Source of the DNA: Blepharisma japonicum
Lineage: Eukaryota > Ciliophora > Heterotrichea > Heterotrichida > Blepharismidae
NCBI GenBank assembly: GCA_949751835.1
Contig: CATKHK010000010.1
Span: 62,001 to 126,000, forward strand
Reading direction: 5' to 3'
DNA length: 64,000 nucleotides
Part shown: positions 21,492 to 31,961 of the stretch, piece after piece
Layout of the letters: each line of letters opens with the position of its first letter
Position numbering within the stretch: position 1 is the first letter of the stretch
The notes under the pieces: generated by a model
What the model was told of the DNA's origin: nothing
What the model saw: only the letters and a program-made list of their open reading frames with translations
The model's database searches: none
Program-made: the position numbers and the translations under genes

Positions 21492-22206
21492 ATGGAAACA
21501 GGAAGCTCTCAACTATTACCTGGCTTTCCTGAATGTAAAAGTAAGGAAGTCCTTGGGTTTTATTTATGCTACACACTAGCCAAAATCACTAGCATCGCTA
21601 TTATACTAAACTTGCTTCCCTCAGACTGCGGAGAAACAATAGATTTATACTTAATTATATACTCCATTATCGAAGCTTATGAATTTCTATTTTTATGTTC
21701 TTTACTTATCCGCAAATGTTTGCACCATAATGGTAGACTATCTCCCTATTTCGTACGTTCTATACAACTAAGTTACGAAAGGTGAAATTTATGTAGTTTC
21801 AGATTTATCATGGTGATAGCTTTGTCTGCAGGGCTAACTGGAAATTCAAGCTGTTGGGATAAGCCAACAGGTGTTTTGGGTACAATTTTGATAAATATAG
21901 GGTACATAAAAGTCCTTGCTGGGCTGATTTATACAGCCATGTATTTCAAGGAATTACGAAATTTAATGTCAAATCCTGCACCTCCCACTTATGTTGTAAT
22001 TTTTTATTTAGCTAACTGCTGAACAGTTGGAAACCTATATGAAACTTCCTCAGAAGGAAGGATTGTGTTCTATTTGCTTAGACGACATCAAAACTGAAAT
22101 AAAATGCATAGTGCTCCCATGCGACCATAGTTTTCATGTAAAATGCTTGAAAGATTGGGTTTCAGTAAAAGGAATATGTCCTATGTGTAGGATGCGATTA
22201 AATTAA
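21492..22206 (+). CDS. Multi-pass membrane RING-H2 E3 ubiquitin ligase, 232 aa
   Basis: About four hydrophobic segments in residues 20-160 (FYLCYTLAKITSIAIILNLL, LIIYSIIEAYEFLFLCSLLI, FIMVIALSAGL, LINIGYIKVLAGLIYTAMYF) precede a C-terminal RING-H2. Zinc ligands: C187, C190, C205, H207, H210, C213, C224, C227 (spacing CSIC, CDHSFHVKC, CPMC). The RING is read only after removing a 16-nt intron at 21996-22011; TGA at 21783 is Trp (YERWNLC). Expected to act at a membrane, recruiting an E2 to ubiquitinate membrane proteins. Gene ends TAA 22206, 38 bp before the end of the convergent FHA gene. Confidence 0.88.
21996..22011 (+). other. 16-nt intron
   Basis: GTAATTTTTTATTTAG; joins PPTYV to LTAEQLETYMK, bringing the RING into frame. 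Confidence 0.9.
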
Positions 22207-22243
22207 TTTCATTGGATTTTAGTAGTTATATTTTTATATTTAT

Positions 22244-22645
22244 TTATGATGAAATTGTAATATCTTTTTGTTCATTTGCTACACCTTGGAGTTGAATTTC
22301 TGAAGATGGTGTCTGCTGAGGCGGGTTATCAATTGGTAGTAGAAAATAAAAACAAGTATTTGCTATCCGAATCGCGTCTTTGTTTTCTAAATCAACAGGT
22401 TGAGACTCTAAGTCTATTTTCCTCTTGTTAACCCTTAAAGAATTCTTGCTTAAGCATTTTATTTGAAATTTTCGTTTTTCTTGGGATCACGAAATCTCAG
22501 CATGTTCTTTAGAAATTTTTTTATGGTCGCCTATGTGCAAGGCACCTTTACCACTTGGTTTTCTCCCTAAAGTAACTTTAAGTTCTTGAATATATCCTTG
22601 GACCTCTGGGCCTTCAATCTTCGCATATGCTTCAGTATCCCCCAT
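22244..22645 (-). CDS. FHA (forkhead-associated) domain protein, 133 aa
   Basis: The FHA core is visible: VTLGRKPSG (Gly27-Arg28), KKISKEHAEISW with Ser45 and His48, and NSLRVNKRKI with Asn68 and Asn73, then NKDAIRIANTCFYFLLP. These are the phosphothreonine-binding loop residues. The N-terminal AYAKIEG... motif resembles Fhl1/FOXK-type FHA domains. TGA is read as Trp (EISWSQ). No DNA-binding domain follows; the short tail is polar. Start at ATG 22645; the frame is open for about 25 more codons upstream (DKLYWE) without an ATG. Intact here, while the adjacent MDR gene copy is decayed; the reverse holds at 24.1-25.4 kb. Confidence 0.8.
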
Positions 22646-22789
22646 TTCTCAATAAAGTTTATCGAAATTTCTATTATAAGGTAGAGAAGAAAAATAAATT
22701 CACCAGCTTTCTGATTAGAGATGCTTATATCTTAATTATCAATAAAAAAGATTAATTTATGAATAATATTTTAATATTATATAAAGGTT

Positions 22790-23095
22790 TTATATTAAGC
22801 TGCTCTTAATCGGGTTGGATATTTTGAATTAAATTTTTAGCAGTATAATTCGATCTCATAGTAATAATCAATCTTCAGCGTATCTCCAATTAGCCTTGAA
22901 TATCATCTTCAATATTAACCCTTTTGTTTTATTGATAAGGCTTTGAAAATATTTATGCACAAAAGCCCCGTTAGTTGATTTATCACCCCTGCAAAATCAC
23001 GATATCGCCTTCAGCTAGCTGCCAGAAAGCAAACCTAGCACATAGACAACTTCTTGCTTTATTAATGATTGCAAGCATATATTCTGTTGCACTAA
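22790..23095 (-). pseudogene. Decayed C-terminal fragment of an MDR oxidoreductase gene
   Basis: Aligns clearly with the 3' third of the intact MDR copy at 24391-25395: shared blocks include the end (ttatattaagctgctctta against ttatattaagctcttctta), ctccaatta near 22880 and cgccttcagctagctgcc near 23005. It has many substitutions and small indels and no open frame; the 5' two thirds are gone. Host gene remnant, partner of the decayed FHA copy at 24.1-24.3 kb. Confidence 0.85.
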
Positions 23096-23418
23096 TATGT
23101 ATCTTGAAAACTCGTATAGTTTATGTGATTCATCTTAACACTCATTATTTTAATTGAGCTCTTTTTATAATCCAATTGAGGAGCCAATAATTTTACAAAA
23201 GTTAATTTATTTGTGAAAACTTAGAAAAATCATAAATCGCAACTTTCTCATAAATTCCCAGCTTTTTAAATATAGCTTATCTCGTTTTTCTTACACCAAT
23301 AATTTGTTTTCCAGATCTTCAATTTGAAAATCCTTTTTAGTTTAATTTTAAAACAATTGTTATTACCTTTTTTAAATAGCTTTATAATATTTATTATAAT
23401 GGGGCTATGGTTTTATAA
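23096..23418. other. AT-rich spacer
   Basis: No further MDR homology and no gene seen. Confidence 0.5.
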
Positions 23419-23796
23419 ATGGAAAATCAACCCAATCTCAGACATCTTTTTTCATCACCTGAATCTTCCTTGATAATAGGCCAGTCTAGAACTCCTTCTC
23501 GAAATGACTTTAGCTTAATGAAGAAAAAAGTAAAAAAGATCATCTCTCTTTTCAAGGAAAAAGAAAAATCAGGTACTTCTCATGATTTTTACTACGAAAT
23601 CTTCACATGTCTGGACAGTATAAAGATTGAATGAATCCCTTACTTTGTTATTATTTTGGAAAATTGTTCTAAAGGATTTAATGTGAAAGGATACATTTCC
23701 TATCTTGAAAAACGGTCTAATAAAATTAGAAAATCAGAAAAAGAAGATGATGGAAAACAATCAGAAAGTGAAGAGGAACAAAATCTGTCTCTATAG
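23419..23796 (+). CDS. Unknown small protein, 125 aa, possibly truncated
   Basis: Open from ATG 23419 (context TTATAAATGG) through TGA read as Trp (SIKIEWIPYF) to TAG 23796. Contents: Ser-rich N-terminus, a Lys-rich helix (MKKKVKKIISLFKEKEK), a hydrophobic stretch (WIPYFVIILENC) and an acidic tail (SESEEEQ). After the stop, coding-like text continues in another frame (NTESIKKKKK, then YSPLDYEWGEP and GYTALVCLESSGF) to about 23960 with stops. The gene may therefore be a shortened relic of a longer one. Family not recognised. Confidence 0.45.
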
Positions 23797-24094
23797 AATG
23801 ATTTAGTAACACAGAAAGTATAAAGAAAAAGAAAAAAAGAGATTACTCACCATTAGACTATGAATGAGGAGAGCCATAGGGGTATACTGCTCTTGTATGT
23901 TTAGAATCTAGTGGTTTTAGAAAATATTATAAGATAAATAATTGACCATAATTAACATTAATAAGCTTTTTCAATGGAAAAATGAGCAATAGAATTATTC
24001 TTTCTAATAAATTTAATTGTAAATATAATTAATTGAGCTTTGAATGATACACTCTTGTTTTATAAATCAGCAGGCAGAGATTTTAAATAATTTT

Positions 24095-24300
24095 ATACTT
24101 AAACATTTTATTTGAAATTTTTGCTTTCTTTTTAGTATGTAATTTCTTCATCGTCCACCCATGTTTAAAACGCATTTCCCGCTTTGTTTTCTCCCTAAAG
24201 TAACTTTAATGGATTTAGTTTGAACAAGGACAACCTTGATTCCTTCTTCAGCCTGCTTTGGGATTTCCCGAATAATAATGCATCGAGTAAATTGTTGCTT
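24095..24300 (-). pseudogene. Decayed copy of the FHA-domain gene
   Basis: Aligns with 22244-22645: shared blocks include cattttatttgaaattttt near 24105 (cattttatttgaaattttc near 22458) and gttttctccctaaagtaact near 24189 (VTLGRK region). No open frame remains. It sits just downstream of the intact MDR gene, in the same order as the intact-FHA/dead-MDR pair. Confidence 0.8.
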
Positions 24301-24390
24301 GCACTCATGCCTTTTAAACCTTAATTTTAGTTATAAATGAAAAGCATGCTAATTTATTTCTAAAATGTAATTATTAAAAAAGGTTTTATA

Positions 24391-25395
24391 TTAAGCTCTT
24401 CTTACTCTGACTAGGTATTTTGAATCAGTTTTTTTAGTCGCATATTGTTTCAAAGCATCTTTAACACCATCTAGTGTAATCTCAGAGTGATAGTCTGTCT
24501 TCAATGCATCTCCAATTAAGTCTTGAATCTCATTTCCGATTTCAATCTTTTGCTCTATTGATAACCCTTTAAAAATTCTTCCATACATAAGCCCTTTAAT
24601 TGACTTATCTCCTCCAGCAAGAGTCATTGTGCTACCTTCAGCTGGTTGCCCAGAAAGGAGCCCATATACATAAACAACTCCTTTTTCTGTTAGTAATTGT
24701 AGCATATCTTCTGTTGCGCTCCCTGCAATAGCATCAAAACCAATTTTTGTTCCTAATTGGTTAGTTAGAACTAATGCTTCCTCCTTCCAGCCAGGGACTG
24801 ATGTGTTGAATATATGCTTAGCTCCAATACCAGCTAAAGTATCAACTTGTTCTTGTCTTCTCACTAAATTAATTGTTGTGATATTTAATAACTCACACCA
24901 TCTAATAAGCATTTTCCCTAGAGCTGAAGCTGCAGCATTGATAATTACAGAAGTATGATTTCCTTCTTTAATTTTTCTAACCATATATGCAACAGTCACA
25001 GGGTTTATCACCAAACTGGCTCCTTGTTCAAAAGTAACAGAATCTTTTAAAGGAAATGCAGAAAAAGCTGAAGTAACTAAATAATCTGCATAAGTTCCGA
25101 ATCCTGGCACAGAAGCTGTAACAGCGACTCTTTTTCCAACAAGAGATTGGGAGTACTCATTGTTGCCACTTGCAACTACAGTTCCACTTCCTTCAATACC
25201 AAGTATACAATTTGGTTTCGTTGTTGAATAATTTCCTAAAGCTTTTAAGAGGTCACTGACATTGATAGGGGCACATTCCATTCTGACTAAAATTTGGGTA
25301 TCTTCAAGATTAGACACTGGAGCTTGTTCAATAGAGATGGAGTCTAAGTCACCAAGTTTGTGAATGACGACTCCAGTAGTTGAATTGATTTCCAT
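24391..25395 (-). CDS. MDR-family oxidoreductase, copy 5, 334 aa
   Basis: Intact paralogue of the 7.8-13.3 kb array, 11 kb away on the opposite strand: APINVSDLLKALG, GIEGSGTVVASG, NAAASALGKMLIRWCELLN, C-terminus YLVRVRRA. The frame is complete without intron. Start at ATG 25395 in the context ATTATAAATGG. The leader just upstream still matches the other copies (KCIGKL then TAA). The predicted reaction is NAD(P)H-dependent reduction of a quinone or enone; no zinc ligands are visible. A second, decayed copy of this gene lies at 22.8-23.1 kb. Confidence 0.88.
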   Translation of the reverse strand: MEINSTTGVVIHKLGDLDSISIEQAPVSNLEDTQILVRMECAPINVSDLLKALGNYSTTKPNCILGIEGSGTVVASGNNEYSQSLVGKRVAVTASVPGFGTYADYLVTSAFSAFPLKDSVTFEQGASLVINPVTVAYMVRKIKEGNHTSVIINAAASALGKMLIRWCELLNITTINLVRRQEQVDTLAGIGAKHIFNTSVPGWKEEALVLTNQLGTKIGFDAIAGSATEDMLQLLTEKGVVYVYGLLSGQPAEGSTMTLAGGDKSIKGLMYGRIFKGLSIEQKIEIGNEIQDLIGDALKTDYHSEITLDGVKDALKQYATKKTDSKYLVRVRRA

Positions 25396-25425
25396 TTATA
25401 ATTTACCAATACATTTATGATTAAA
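25396..25425 (-). promoter_or_regulatory. Conserved leader of MDR copy 5
   Basis: Reads FNHKCIGKL followed by TAA directly before ATG, matching the position of the leaders of copies 1-4 (IxKxIG pattern). Confidence 0.4.
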
Positions 25426-26643
25426 TATCATTTTTATCTATATAAAGAATGGTATAAAATGGATTCTAATTTGTCGATCAGAAATATGTTTACTTTGAGA
25501 GAATTCGATTGTTGATCTTTTATTTATTAAAAATAAATGATTGGATTTTAATAATTGAGAGATCTCTAAATAATCCAAAGGATATTTACTGATTTAATTT
25601 GTATTTAGTCTATTTATTGAATTTTAGAAGGATCAGCTTATATTTGAGAATTATTGATAATACTTTATAGCAAAACTATATTTGATGAATGTTTTATTAG
25701 AATTGAAAAAGCCTCTGGCTAAATTTATGCTTTTATATTCGTCACATTTGCATATTATAAAGAAAAAATAAGAATAATTCTATACTCAATGATAATTCGA
25801 TCTACATAAAATATTGCTTCAAAGATGCTAATTTAATATTAATCTTTATAATAGATTTATTAAACTGTTTAGTTTTAATACTTTTAGATATTTAAGCTCT
25901 TAACAACAGTAAAGACCTTTGCAAAAAACAATTTGTAAGTTATTTAATATCTAAATTCATTTATTTATAAAAATCTTCATAATAGCATAGGCTATTTCTA
26001 TATTCTTACATCAAATATTCAATAAGAAGATAAAATAAATCACCCAGCAGGTTTTTGTAAATAATCCTATAAACTGCAGATTCAATTAGCTGGATCTTTT
26101 ATCCAAACTATTTTTTATTGTAAAGAAAAGTTTGCTGTAACAGCATTACATAAAAATTATCTGAAAAAATATTAAAAAGGCGCTGCAAATTAAAAGTCTA
26201 AAAGAAAGCTCAAATATTTGATATGAAGTTATTTTATTATAAATAAAAATGAATCATTAGCAATAATAACTGCTAAGTCCTAATAGTGAGGGAAAATGTT
26301 TTGCTCGTTCACGAAGGAAGCTGAATATATGCTTGCAGACTTTTATAATCTATCGATAATCTAATATTTTGAATTGCTTTTTACGACTCTGATAGTGATG
26401 CTTTGATGAAATCAACCTTTCTTAATCTAAAACTATCATACTTTGAACTATTTTTAATAGTCATTTAAATAAGCTCGAGCCTAATAATGTCTTAGCCTTT
26501 TCTATAATCAACATATCAGGAATAAAATGGCGCTATGGTCAATAATTTTTATTATTATAATTTTTAAAAAATAGCTTTTGGGGCTCTAATTAATATCAGC
26601 GGAAAGCATAATTTCCTAAAAAACTTAATCTAATTTAAGTTAT
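25426..26643. other. AT-rich gap, 1.2 kb
   Basis: No open frame above background, no RNA gene, no decayed copy recognised. Confidence 0.5.
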
Positions 26644-27138
26644 TTATACATCATAAATATTGGTATCTTTATTTCCCTGCCCAAATTTCGCACTCCCAAA
26701 TCCTTGCTGATTTTCATCATATTCATAAGGCTTCTGCTGTTCTCTATACTGCTCAAAATGTCTATCTCCTTGTCTACTTTCCTCTCCAAAAGGAAATCCT
26801 CTAAAAAATGATGGAAATCCACCCTCTTCTCTATCAAATCCCATAAAAGGTCTCATAAATTTCTGCATCATATTTTCCATTTCCTTAAACATTTCATCAT
26901 TTCCTTCATAGCCTGCTTGAAAACCTTCATTATAAGGCATTTCCTCATGATTTTCTTCAACCCAGGAATTATTTCCATCATTTGTTTTTGTTGTTGTGTA
27001 TTTTGTGCATCTCATTTGGCCTTCCTGATCTGGTCTGCATACAATTTTAGATGATTTTACAGACGATTGAAATGACGGCTGCTGGCTGAAGCTTTCTTGT
27101 TCATCGAATGTTCTAGTAAATAAGTCCCAAAATCCCAT
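26644..27138 (-). CDS. Unknown low-complexity acidic protein, 164 aa
   Basis: Complete frame, no TGA. Starts MGFWDLFTRTFDEQ. The middle has CRPDQEGQMRCTKYTTTK with two Cys. The second half is rich in Phe, Gly, Glu and Met (MMQKFMRPFMGFDREEGGF, GFPFGEESRQGD), ending in an acidic/Gln tail. The pattern MxxxDLFxxxF with FG-rich text weakly recalls HAX1-like proteins, but I would not assign that. Probably disordered and soluble. It is divergently arranged with MOB4, the start codons being 34 bp apart. Confidence 0.65.
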   Translation of the reverse strand: MGFWDLFTRTFDEQESFSQQPSFQSSVKSSKIVCRPDQEGQMRCTKYTTTKTNDGNNSWVEENHEEMPYNEGFQAGYEGNDEMFKEMENMMQKFMRPFMGFDREEGGFPSFFRGFPFGEESRQGDRHFEQYREQQKPYEYDENQQGFGSAKFGQGNKDTNIYDV

Positions 27139-27172
27139 TTATTTATAATTTCTATGAGAATTCTGTATATAA

Positions 27173-27805
27173 ATGAATAGATTGAAAAGAAATAAGCCAG
27201 GAACGAGGACTGCAGAGATGTGGGCGTGGAAGCTGGATGATTTTTGTAATATGTCTGGGCCTTTTTCTGTGCAGGAATATATACAAGATCTAATCAGAAA
27301 TAATCCTAGTGACGTCGAAAGAATATGTGACCCACCTCATGATATTGATTTAGCTGTATGACAATATGAACATATACGACAATTTATTATAGAGCTTAAC
27401 AGACTTATAGTGAATTTACAAGGAATCTGTGTCCCTGACATGTGTCCGAATATGAGGGGAGGAGAAGATACAATGTATTTATGTGCTTCACATAAGAAGC
27501 CTAAAGAATGTTCTGCAATCGATTATATGACTCATACACTAGACAACGCGACCTCAATTTTACAATCAAGCAGAAATTTTAATACCCGTATAAGTATCCC
27601 TATAAACTCAACCAAACTTTTAGTAAATATTGTAAGAAGACTTTATAGACTTTTTGCTCACACTTATTTTTTCCATAGAGAAGTTTTTATGGAATATGAA
27701 AGCCAGACACATTTGTGCTATAGATTTACTGAATTTGTGCAGAAATTTGAGATGATGCCTTCGAAATTTTTTAGTATTCCGACACATGCTTATAAAAATG
27801 ATTGA
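27173..27805 (+). CDS. MOB4: MOB4/phocein-like kinase-adaptor protein, 210 aa
   Basis: MOB family member of the phocein subgroup. Matches include WQYEHIRQFIIELN (Trp from TGA), the zinc ligands C86 and C91 (CVPDMC) and H163 and H168 (HTYFFHRE), plus KKPKECSAIDYMTHTLD. Known MOB4 proteins are core parts of the STRIPAK phosphatase-kinase complex, acting on membrane traffic and Hippo-type kinases. The N-terminal WAWKLDDFCNMSGP stretch is also typical. Length is close to the usual 225. The gene ends TGATAA with TAA as stop. A decayed 3' copy lies at 35.26-35.39 kb. Confidence 0.93.
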
Positions 27806-27824
27806 TAAAAAATATTAAAATTGT

Positions 27825-27895
27825 TTAAATTTATTTAATTTATTTGAATAGTTGATACTTTCTATGGATACTCAGTCCTTTCAATTATTGAGAAC
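27825..27895 (-). pseudogene. Short remnant of the CCDC57 3' end
   Basis: About 70 bp after MOB4 aligns with the 3' end of the intact CCDC57 gene near 35420-35490 (taaatttattt, then ctcagt, then ttattga at matching spacing). With the MOB4 remnant next to CCDC57 this implies a duplicated MOB4-CCDC57 junction. The match is short, so confidence is moderate. Confidence 0.5.
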
Positions 27896-28439
27896 TATTG
27901 TCAATAATCGAAATGTTTAAGCAACATGAAAATTCAGAAGTAATTAAATATCTAAATAAGTCTAAAATCGAAACCAAAAACTGTAAAAGACATCTTTTCT
28001 GACAGAAAAATATCTACCGCCTTCAAAATAGTTAAAATTCCTCAATGCCAATTATGTGATTAATTTAGTTTCAGACTTATAAGATATATATAGAATGGCC
28101 GGTGGCGGGCTGATCATTGCCTATCATATGTAGCTGATTTTCTAGAGTTGGCTAATAGTTGCTTTAGAATTGAAAATGGGGTTGTCAGGCAAAGTGTATA
28201 AGATCCAAAAGACGGCACTGCTAAAATATCTAGGTTTCAACTTAGTTCTCTGTTCATAAAATCTAAATTTTGCATTAGATAAAAATTGATTAGAGAGCGA
28301 GGTACAATTAGACTATAATAAGTAGCTCTATTTATAAAAAGCTGCTAGTTTAATACTTCAAGTACTATTTAATGTAACTCTAATTATAATTTGAAGTCAG
28401 AAATTTATAATAATTCTTATATAAGATATATACATAAAT
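27896..28439. other. Spacer, possibly further decayed sequence
   Basis: A less AT-rich patch at 28090-28250 has no readable frame. It may be more CCDC57 decay, but I cannot align it. Confidence 0.35.
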
Positions 28440-28928
28440 TTAAGTCATAATCCTATTATATTCTTCTTCTATGTGATCGCCTCTCATAAATGTATCAATA
28501 ACCATAAAGGCATTAATATCTTGCTGCGGAGCATATTTATAAACAAATTGAGCCTTATATAAAACTTTATTCATAGATTTACGTATCTGATCATTTGAAT
28601 TAAGGATTTTTCTGGCTTCATACAGTTCTCTTATGTAGTAATGATTGTTATGATAGCATAAAATCGATTCAAAGAGTCTTTCGACAATCTTCTTACATAA
28701 AAAATAGATTTCTTCGGCTGAAACTTCAGAAAAATCATAAATTTGCCAACTCCTCAACTGAAACATAAATTTTTGATGGCATTCAAGATATGGACAATCC
28801 TCGTTTTTCTTTGTACAATCTTTTGGGTTCCCCAGGTCCCCCATTTTGAAGTGTTCATTTTGAGTGGCACTAGCTAAAAGATCATCTTTACCAGCTCCAA
28901 ACACCATTTCAATAATTTGTCTTATCAT
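28440..28928 (-). CDS. Unknown protein, 162 aa
   Basis: Family not recognised. Complete frame from ATG 28928 to TAA 28440. It contains CTKKNEDCPYLECHQKF with Cys-Cys-Cys-His spacing that could bind metal, followed by helical, aromatic-rich text (LRSWQIYDFSEV, YHNNHYYIRELYEA, YKAQFVYKYAP). No membrane segment. A clearly homologous but broken copy is at 34.74-35.13 kb on the same strand, next to the MOB4 remnant, so this gene took part in the local duplications. Confidence 0.6.
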   Translation of the reverse strand: MIRQIIEMVFGAGKDDLLASATQNEHFKMGDLGNPKDCTKKNEDCPYLECHQKFMFQLRSWQIYDFSEVSAEEIYFLCKKIVERLFESILCYHNNHYYIRELYEARKILNSNDQIRKSMNKVLYKAQFVYKYAPQQDINAFMVIDTFMRGDHIEEEYNRIMT

Positions 28929-29222
28929 ATTTATAGCTCATGAACAAATAATTCTCCAAAAAAATGTAATTTTAATTATAATTTTAATAAATTGAATTAT
29001 TGTGCATTATTATCACTCAGTTTTTATATTAAAGATAATGATTTATTAAAATGAGCCAAATCTTCAAGCTATAGAAAAATATTTTTGAGAAATAAGTTCC
29101 CAAAAGCAGCTTTTTAAGCAAGAATTTATTTTTATTTCGAATTGGCTGAATTTATTTACTAATAATAAAAAGGCTTTTATATGTTCATATATTTTGTTCT
29201 AATTCTCGTTGAATTCTCCATG
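28929..29222. other. AT-rich spacer
   Basis: Nothing recognised apart from the start of the repeat that follows. Confidence 0.5.
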
Positions 29223-29317
29223 GCAAGCCTTTTATATGCTCATATATATTTCTCTTCTAAAAAGTCTTTGCAAGCCTTCTATATAATCATATATATTTCT
29301 CCTCTAAAAAGTCTTCA
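29223..29317 (-). repeat. 48-bp tandem duplication over a gene 3' end
   Basis: Two adjacent near-identical units of about 48 bp (each gcaagcct..tatat..tcatatatattt..tctaaaaagtctt), with a weaker partial third unit near 29170-29200. The distal unit contains the last codons (FLEEKYI) and stop of the gene at 29287, so the coding end is duplicated into its 3' flank. Confidence 0.8.
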
Positions 29318-29637
29318 AATTCTTTATTGCAGAGCATGAATTCTTTTGCAATAGATTGGGCAATTTTTGCTTCAATTTCAGGATAATCTTGATCGGAAAT
29401 AGCAGTTACTGCAGAAATTATGGTGTTATTAGACATCTCCAATTGTTCATTATTAAACATTTTTTTATTTGGAATCTCTTTAAATTCTTCTTTCCCATTA
29501 TCAACGTAATTTGATTGGTATTCAGAATTAAAGATTTCTGGGATATAGTGATAAATTTTGGCACATAAGTCATATAAACTCTCTTCTTCTTCTTGAAAGC
29601 TTGGGTTTTCAAAAGTTATATAATTTGTAAATTCCAT
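29287..29637 (-). CDS. Unknown acidic protein, 116 aa
   Basis: Family not recognised. I choose ATG 29637 (MEFTNYITFENPSFQEEEES) because it follows ATATAAAT, like most starts here; an upstream in-frame start at 29700 would add 21 residues. The product is acidic, probably helical at the C-terminus (EAKIAQSIAKEFMLCNKEFE). No known motif. Its 3' end lies inside a 48-bp tandem duplication. Confidence 0.5.
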   Translation of the reverse strand: MEFTNYITFENPSFQEEEESLYDLCAKIYHYIPEIFNSEYQSNYVDNGKEEFKEIPNKKMFNNEQLEMSNNTIISAVTAISDQDYPEIEAKIAQSIAKEFMLCNKEFEDFLEEKYI

Positions 29638-30347
29638 ATTTATATGGATTCTGAAGCTTTCTATAACTTTAAACCATCTAATACTAAAGCCAGATATCAA
29701 TATATTTATTTTCTTTTGGAAATTAAATTTTTAAGGCTAATAACCCCTAATGTATCGAAATAAAATATTGCAATAAAAAATTATAAAAGGGAATATTAGA
29801 ATGCTTCTACATCTTAATAAAAAATATGGCAGCACAATTTTAAATCATCTTAATTTTTAAATAAGGTGAATTTTAAGCGCGATTTACTAATAAGCTCAAA
29901 CTACAAATTTAGCTTTCTTTTACTGTATTATTTTCAAAATTGAGAAATTTGCTTAATTTGAAAAATTGATTTGATCTCTTAAATAGCCTGTCCAAACGTT
30001 TAGGAGGGAAATTTTTAGAAAGTTTTATAATCAGATGCTTTCATCTAATCATGGTATTAATTGAAATTACTCTGGAATATGGGTTTTAATATTATTGACA
30101 TTATTTTATTTAAAACATTGAAATATAAGACATTAATAATAAGCTGTGTCCTGCTATTTTAATCCTCATAGCTTCTATAATAGCAGTTCTACAGTTTTAA
30201 GTTGCCTAGAAGTAACTTTTACTTATATATTTAAAGGCCTATTAATTATGTAAAATTATTGAATGCTGGAATAATTCAATAAGAAAAAATGTTTACGTAA
30301 ATTTTTAATTAGCATATTTATAATTTATGAATATCTTAAATTGAATA
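29638..30347. other. AT-rich gap
   Basis: About 0.7 kb; nothing coding recognised under either code. Confidence 0.5.
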
Positions 30348-31961
30348 TTAACTAAACTCACCATAATAAAATATATGTTTGGTATCCGAATCAAACTTGT
30401 AGTAACTCCGATGAAAGAAATCCAGAGTTCTAATATAAATGGTCCCACTGTAAACAGTATTGCATGCCATGAAGCCTTTTATTATGTTTTCACCTATTTT
30501 TTTCCATTTATACTCATTTCCAATTTCACTCTCATAAATAGGACCAAAATTTTCAAATAGGTAAGCTCTTTTGTTTAAAGTCGCTAAAATTTTTTGACCT
30601 TCTCTTCCTACCCTTAAAATTTCTGAATAAGAATCTAATCTTATATCATAGCTATATACCCTATCGTGCATTATACCACAAATTAAAATTTTGGAATTGA
30701 AAAATGAGCATGAGCAAAAAGTTGAACAGCGAGGAAGAGATGCTAGATTCTTCCATTTCTTTGATTTTAAATCATATTTCTCAGCATTTCTTAAAGAGCC
30801 GTTCCAATTTTCCCCACCAAATAGAAATATTTGATTTTTATAGCAAATTCCTCCGCTATTTTTACATACAGTTTTTGAGGGTCACTCTTTTATACTCATT
30901 TTTCTGATGTTTATTATGCATGCCATGCTTTTAGCTTCATAGCTATTATCTCCACAGCAATATATTTTATATTTTTCGATAGGAATAAAACATGTAAATC
31001 TATTTAAGTTAGCTGCACATTTGAAATTAAGAGTTACTTCTTTATGAGTTTCAGTATTGAATATTATCAAATTATTGTTCTTTCAATTGTCAGATGTGTA
31101 TATATATTTATCATTTAATTTACTGCAGATATCATAACTATCTATATCTTTTGTTTTGGAGAAAAAGGCTTTTGTTGTATTTTTGAACTTATCTTTGATT
31201 TCTTTATATTTATTTTCGATATCTTTATTGTATTTATAAATAAACCCAGCAATTTCATTATGTGAAAATATTTCCTGTATATGATTGAGTTCTTTTTGAG
31301 CTTTAGAATATTCAGATTCAATTTTTTCCTCTATTTGAATTATGTTGCTTGCACTTCTTTTATTAAGATATTCTTCATCAATTACACATAATAACTTTTC
31401 AACTGATTCTATACTTTTTTCATTATTTGATAACAATTGAATTATATGGCTTTCATAATTTAGATAAACGTTATTGAATTTAGAACGCAGCAATTTCTTT
31501 GAAACTTCTGATAGCTGTTCATAAGGCTCTTTAAATATTGAGCAAATCATAATGTAAATTCCTTCATTTTCTTGATTTAACAAGCAATTTTCAGATTCCG
31601 AAATTGCATAAGTTTCATTAATTTTCTTATAACAATCTACACACTTTGAGATGTTCTTGTCAATATCATAAATATTTTTTGCTAAGTTTTTTTGAATCTC
31701 TTTAATTTTTTGAGAAGATTCAAGTATTAACTTGCTTTTCTCTTTGAAAAACTCAATCATTGTTGAGTTTATTAAATTCAGTATATTTTCTTTAGTACTT
31801 GAAATAGGAGATTTAGTGATTAATTGCACACTGTGCATGAAAAGAGGGTTTAAATCTAAATTTTGTCTTCAGTGATTATTACAAATCGAAATTTGCCTTT
31901 TGGTACAAGAATAAATGTATTCAGGATTATTTTGGCAATTCTTAGCAAAGCAACTGTACAT
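30348..31961 (-). CDS. B-box/coiled-coil/Kelch-type protein, tandem paralogue 1, 537 aa
   Basis: One frame of 538 codons with TGA as Trp (NNHWRQN, SDNWKNN, IKEWPSK). The N-terminal Cys/His cluster (SCFAKNCQNN, then YSCTKRQISICNNH) resembles a B-box. A coiled coil covers about 60-280. The C-terminal part has Kelch-type blades (GGICYKNQIFLFGGENWNG, YDLKSKKWKNLASLP, KILICGIM). It is very similar over its whole length to the next gene at 32.8-34.5 kb and has the same layout as the gene at 14-15.9 kb. Function unknown; protein-interaction scaffold or E3 adaptor by domain content. Confidence 0.75.

Noticed and set aside
26640-26837. Alternative frame within the 26.6-27.1 kb gene
   Set aside because: It overlaps the longer frame on the same strand that has a good start context, and has no independent support.
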